Shown one piece after another: positions 60,643 through 64,000 of a stretch of 64,000 bases of DNA (position 1 is the first letter of the stretch; every line of letters starts with the position of its first letter). The notes under the pieces were generated by a model. That model made no database searches and had not been told where the DNA came from. It saw nothing but the letters and a program-made list of their open reading frames with translations. The position numbers were made by a program, and so were the translations under genes. Origin of the DNA: Niveispirillum sp943370215 (GTDB lineage Bacteria > Pseudomonadota > Alphaproteobacteria > Azospirillales > Azospirillaceae); the NCBI GenBank assembly GCA_943370215.1, contig CALRQC020000003.1:169240-233239 (forward strand). Direction: 5' to 3'.

Positions 60643-60844
60643 GATGCAGGCTCCAGCACTAAGGGGATGGGGGCAGAAATAGTGCCCCGCCACCGCCCGC
60701 CGCGCAAGCCGCCGCCGGGCCTGGAAACGCTCCGCCCAAGTGACAAAGACATTAAAGAATGTTTAGGCAAAGGTCACCGAACCGAAACATCGCGGTCCTA
60801 CATGAAGCCTTGTTTCCCCCTTTGTCCCATCCTGGAGAATTTCC

Positions 60845-61900
60845 ATGGGCTTCATGTCGCGTTTCCTGGCAGCGCCGGTACTGGCGGCGCTGGTCGGGTT
60901 CGGCGTTGCCGGGGTGGCGCCCGCCGCCGATATCAGCGGTGCGGGTGCGACTTTCCCCTATCCCGTCTATGCCAAATGGGCCGACAGCTACAAGAAGGAG
61001 ACGGGGACCGGTCTCAATTACCAGTCCATCGGCTCCGGCGGGGGCATCAAGCAGATCAAGGCCAAGACCGTGACCTTCGGCGCCTCCGACGCCCCGCTGA
61101 AGGAGGCGGAGCTGGCGCAGGATGGTTTGGTACAATGGCCGATGATCATGGGCGGGGCCGTGCCGGCCATCAATGTGCCGGGGCTGCAGCCCGGTGAACT
61201 GACTCTGGATGGCCCGACGCTGGCCCGCATCTATCTGGGCGAGATCACCAAATGGAATGATCCGGCCATCGCCACCCTGAACAAGGGGGTGACGCTGCCG
61301 GCCACCGCCATCGCCGTGGTTTACCGTTCCGACGGGTCGGGCACCAATTTCCTGTTCACCAATTACCTGTCCAAGGTGAGCAAGGATTTTGACGGCAAGG
61401 TCGGTGCTGCCGCCTCTGTGCAATGGCCGACCGGCATCGGTGCCAAGGGCAATGAAGGTGTCGCCAACATGGTCAAACAGACCGCCGGCGCCATCGGTTA
61501 TGTGGAATATGCCTATGTGAAGCAGAACCACATGAACTATGCCGGGTTGATCAATGCCGCCGGCAAGAAGGTGCAGCCGGAGGCCAAGAGCTTCCAGGCC
61601 GCCGCCGCCAATGCCGACTGGGCCCATACGCCGGGCTATGCCGTCATCCTGACCAACCAGCCCGGTGCCGAGAGCTGGCCGATCACCGGTGCCAGCTTCA
61701 TCTTGATGCATGAGAAGGTGGAAGACCCGGCCGCCGCCGCCGAGGCGCTGAAATTCTTCGACTGGGCCTACAAGAAGGGCGGCAAGGAGGCCGAGGCGCT
61801 GGATTATGTGCCGATGCCGGCCAGTGTGGCCGAGATGGTGCGCAAGACCTGGGCCGAGCATATCAAGGATGCCAATGGCAAGCCGGTCCATGCCGGCTGA
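60845..61900 (+). CDS. pstS: Phosphate-binding periplasmic protein
   Basis: A 351-residue PstS. A Sec signal (FLAAPVLAALVGFGVAGVAP, cleavage near AA-DI) is followed by the family start ISGAGATFPYPVYAKWADSY. Phosphate-site segments include IGSGGGIKQI, FGASDAPLKE and YRSDGSGTNFLF. It captures phosphate for PstCAB and is the first gene of the operon. The 150-bp upstream region should hold a PhoB-type promoter, but I see no clean Pho box. Confidence 0.95.
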   Translation: MGFMSRFLAAPVLAALVGFGVAGVAPAADISGAGATFPYPVYAKWADSYKKETGTGLNYQSIGSGGGIKQIKAKTVTFGASDAPLKEAELAQDGLVQWPMIMGGAVPAINVPGLQPGELTLDGPTLARIYLGEITKWNDPAIATLNKGVTLPATAIAVVYRSDGSGTNFLFTNYLSKVSKDFDGKVGAAASVQWPTGIGAKGNEGVANMVKQTAGAIGYVEYAYVKQNHMNYAGLINAAGKKVQPEAKSFQAAAANADWAHTPGYAVILTNQPGAESWPITGASFILMHEKVEDPAAAAEALKFFDWAYKKGGKEAEALDYVPMPASVAEMVRKTWAEHIKDANGKPVHAG

Positions 61901-62007
61901 ACCGCTGTTGCGGACATCTTGATTGCAAAGGGTTTTCGGGGGTGGGCCGCTGCCACGGCTCACCCCCGGCCTTGTACCCACCCCATTGGCAGCGGGGAGC
62001 GGCAGCC

Positions 62008-62982
62008 ATGGCCGATCTGATCATTGCCGAGCCGGCGGCGACCCTGTCCCGTGCAGGACGCTATCAGCGCCAGGACCGGTATTTCCAATGGCTGACGGGC
62101 GGTTTCGCCCTGTTTGTGCTGTTGCTGCTGGGCGGCATCGTGCTGTCCATCCTCAGCGGGGCCTGGCCGGCCCTGCGCCAGTTCGGTTTCGGCTTTCTGG
62201 TCACCGAAACCTGGAACCCGGTGACCGAAAAATTCGGCGCGCTGGCGCCGATCTTCGGCACCCTGGTCACTTCCATCATCGCCATGCTGGTGGGGGTGCC
62301 GCTAGGGTTCGGCATTGCCGTGTTTCTCACCGAGCGCTGCCCGCCGGTGCTGAAACGCCCGCTGGGCATTGCGGTGGAACTGCTGGCCGGCATTCCTTCC
62401 ATCATCTATGGCATCTGGGGCCTGTTCGTGCTGGCGCCCTTCCTGCAGCACCATGTGCAGCCCTTCCTGATCGACACGCTGGGGGAATTGCCCTGGATCG
62501 GCGCCCTGTTCCAGGGGCCGCCCTATGGCATCGGCGTGCTGACGGCGGGGCTGATCCTGGGCATCATGGTGCTGCCCTTCATCACCGCCATCACCCGCGA
62601 CGTGTTCGACACGGTGCCGCCCCTGCTGCGCGAAAGCGCCTATGGGCTGGGCTGCACCACCTGGGAGGTGGTGTGGAACGTGGTGCTGCCCTATACGCGG
62701 GCCGGCGTGGTCGGTGGCATCATGCTGGGGCTGGGCCGGGCGCTGGGGGAGACGATGGCCGTCACCTTCGTCATCGGCAATGCCCATCGGATTTCCGGGT
62801 CGCTGCTGGCCCCCGGCACCACCATTTCCGCCGCCATTGCCAATGAATTTACCGAGGCGACGGGGGATCTCTACACCTCTTCCCTGATCGCGCTGGGCTT
62901 GCTGCTGTTCGTCATCACCTTTGCCGTGCTGACGGCGGCCCGGCTGCTGCTGCGGCATCTGGAACGCCGGCGGGGGGCCTGA
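62008..62982 (+). CDS. pstC: Phosphate ABC transporter permease PstC
   Basis: A 324-residue inner-membrane permease with about six helices. The ABC-interacting EAA loop reads ALRESAYGLGCTTWEVVWNV. GIPSIIYGIWGLFVLAPFLQ and GLGRALGETMAVTFVIGN are PstC marks. The ATG at 62008 follows GGGGAGCGG. It lies 107 bp after pstS and 3 bp before pstA. Confidence 0.93.
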   Translation: MADLIIAEPAATLSRAGRYQRQDRYFQWLTGGFALFVLLLLGGIVLSILSGAWPALRQFGFGFLVTETWNPVTEKFGALAPIFGTLVTSIIAMLVGVPLGFGIAVFLTERCPPVLKRPLGIAVELLAGIPSIIYGIWGLFVLAPFLQHHVQPFLIDTLGELPWIGALFQGPPYGIGVLTAGLILGIMVLPFITAITRDVFDTVPPLLRESAYGLGCTTWEVVWNVVLPYTRAGVVGGIMLGLGRALGETMAVTFVIGNAHRISGSLLAPGTTISAAIANEFTEATGDLYTSSLIALGLLLFVITFAVLTAARLLLRHLERRRGA

Positions 62983-62985
62983 GCC

Positions 62986-63837
62986 ATGCAACACAATGCT
63001 CTCTATCTGCGCCGCCGCATCATCAATGCCGTGATGATGGGGCTGTCGCTGGCGGCTACCCTGATCGGGCTGGTTTGGCTGCTGCTGATCCTGGGGATGC
63101 TGGTGGTCAAGGGCGGCAGCGCCCTCAACCTGGCCCTGTTCACCCAGATGACGCCGCCGCCAGGGTCGGCCGACGGTGGCCTGCTGAATGCCATCTTCGG
63201 CAGCCTGGCCATGAGCCTGATGGCCATGCTGATCGGCCTGCCGGTGGGGCTGCTGGCCGGCACCTGGCTGGCCGAATATGGCCGGAAGCAACCCCTGGCG
63301 GAACTGGTCCGCTTCGTCAATGACGTGCTGCTGAGCGCGCCCAGCATCATCATCGGCCTGTTCATCTATGAAGTGCTGGTGCTGCGCATGGGCCATTTTT
63401 CCGCCTGGGCCGGTGCCTGCGCCCTGGCGGTGATCGTGGTGCCGGTGGTGGTGCGCACCACCGAAGATATGCTGCGGCTGGTGCCGGACACGATCCGGGA
63501 AGCCGCCGCCGCCCTGGGCGCGCCGCGCTGGAAGGTGATCACCCTGATCTCTTACCGCGCGGCGCGGTCGGGGCTGGTGACGGGCGGGCTGCTGGCCTTT
63601 GCCCGCATCAGCGGGGAAACCGCGCCGCTGCTGTTCACCGCGCTCAACAACCAGTTCTGGTCCACCGACCTGAACGCCCCCCTGGCCAACCTGCCCGTCA
63701 CCATCTTCCAGTTCGCGCTCAGCCCCTATGAGGGGTGGCAGCAACTGGCCTGGGCCGGATCGCTGCTGATCACCATCGTCATACTGGCCCTGAACATCCT
63801 CGCCCGCGCGCTGTCCGCCGGCGGAAAGGGAAAATGA
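62986..63837 (+). CDS. pstA: Phosphate ABC transporter permease PstA
   Basis: A 283-residue permease with about six helices. The EAA loop is IREAAAALGAPRWKVITLIS, followed by LLAFARISGETAPLLFTALN, the PstA signature. It pairs with PstC to form the phosphate channel. Its stop overlaps the pstB start in an ATGA junction, so the two are translationally coupled. Confidence 0.93.
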   Translation: MQHNALYLRRRIINAVMMGLSLAATLIGLVWLLLILGMLVVKGGSALNLALFTQMTPPPGSADGGLLNAIFGSLAMSLMAMLIGLPVGLLAGTWLAEYGRKQPLAELVRFVNDVLLSAPSIIIGLFIYEVLVLRMGHFSAWAGACALAVIVVPVVVRTTEDMLRLVPDTIREAAAALGAPRWKVITLISYRAARSGLVTGGLLAFARISGETAPLLFTALNNQFWSTDLNAPLANLPVTIFQFALSPYEGWQQLAWAGSLLITIVILALNILARALSAGGKGK

Positions 63838-64000
63838 TGCAACAGACAAGCCTGCAGATGGCGTCCCCCGCCATGGCCACGGATGCCGCCAGCGCCAAGG
63901 TCAGCATCCGCCGCCTGAACTTCTATTACGGTGCCTTTCACGCGCTGCGGGATATCAATCTGGACCTGCGGGAACGGGAGGTGACGGCCTTCATCGGCGC
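63834..64000 (+). CDS. pstB: Phosphate ABC transporter ATPase PstB (5' part only)
   Basis: The gene is cut by the end of the window after ~55 codons. The visible part has a disordered lead (MQQTSLQMASPAMATDAASA) and then KVSIRRLNFYYGAFHALRDI, matching the first beta strands of PstB just before Walker A. The start overlaps the pstA stop (ATGA at 63834-63837); ATG at 63837 is an alternative. phoU probably follows outside. Confidence 0.9.
   Translation, partial: MMQQTSLQMASPAMATDAASAKVSIRRLNFYYGAFHALRDINLDLREREVTAFIG

Noticed and set aside
60694..60844. Pho box upstream of pstS
   Set aside because: Only isolated GTGACA/GTCAC-like pieces are present; no pair of heptamers at the proper spacing. 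PhoB control is likely from the genes, but not shown by the sequence.
1..64000. tRNA, rRNA, CRISPR or transposase features
   Set aside because: No tRNA-like arms with a GGTTCGA loop, no rRNA segments, no regularly spaced direct-repeat array and no transposase frame were seen on reading both strands.

Overview
The window is GC-rich DNA with short intergenic gaps and mostly intact genes. It looks like a chromosomal segment of an alphaproteobacterium. The gene set (SUF system with a SufR-type Rrf2 regulator, three-subunit PntAA/PntAB/PntB transhydrogenase, COQ9, ChvI/ChvG-like two-component pair, zinc-ribbon HscB-like protein, TonB receptors) fits Rhodospirillales, perhaps Azospirillaceae. That placement is inferred from gene content and style, not from a marker gene. 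I found no rRNA, tRNA, CRISPR array, transposase or phage structural genes.

Layout. 1-4.65 kb: TetR regulator, DUF885 peptidase-like protein, peptidoglycan-binding protein, small secreted protein, DUF455 ferritin-like protein. 4.66-5.6 kb: an AT-rich islet with a Panacea-domain gene followed by a two-helix membrane protein, which looks like a toxin-antitoxin pair. 5.7-14.9 kb: a minus-strand SUF iron-sulfur assembly cluster in the order sufR, sufB, [repeat-flanked GIY-YIG gene], sufC, GNAT, sufD, GNAT, sufS, sufU, sufT, sufA. Two tandem-domain acetyltransferases are translationally coupled into it. 15.2-17.0 kb: three small membrane or helical envelope-stress-type genes. 17.6-20.7 kb: proline-rich lipoprotein, response regulator, histidine kinase. 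20.7-25.7 kb: alpha/beta hydrolase, a second (NifS/IscS-type) cysteine desulfurase coupled to an HscB-like protein without its HPD motif, an RNA uracil methyltransferase, a thioesterase and a small acidic protein. 25.8-29.5 kb: glgC-map-glgA. 30.0-31.3 kb: amtB. 31.4-36.1 kb: quinone oxidoreductase, small protein, pntAA-pntAB-pntB.

36.2-38.4 kb: overlapping small ORF and Xre regulator, RluE-type pseudouridine synthase, Tat-exported superoxide dismutase. 38.4-46.6 kb: TonB receptor plus Tat-exported flavin amine oxidase (one operon with repeats at its promoter), DUF3089 hydrolase, HNH protein, second TonB receptor. 46.7-50.3 kb: ndk, ABC-F ATPase, phospholipid methyltransferase-like protein, small membrane protein. 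50.3-51.3 kb: a second AT-rich islet with a PD-(D/E)XK-like nuclease candidate next to a gene remnant. 51.3-58.7 kb: pbpC and an alpha-2-macroglobulin gene, with two copies of a structured ~147-bp repeat at their boundaries. 58.8-60.6 kb: DUF2867-like protein, COQ9, peptide deformylase. 60.8-64.0 kb: pstS-pstC-pstA-pstB, cut by the window end.

The strongest candidates for something undescribed are: (1) the pair of ~147-bp elements with covarying hairpins, one of which folds over the pbpC ribosome-binding site; (2) the two GNAT proteins coupled inside the suf operon; (3) the HPD-less HscB-like protein coupled to a desulfurase; (4) the Panacea/membrane-protein pair; (5) the GIY-YIG gene bracketed by palindromic repeats between sufB and sufC.
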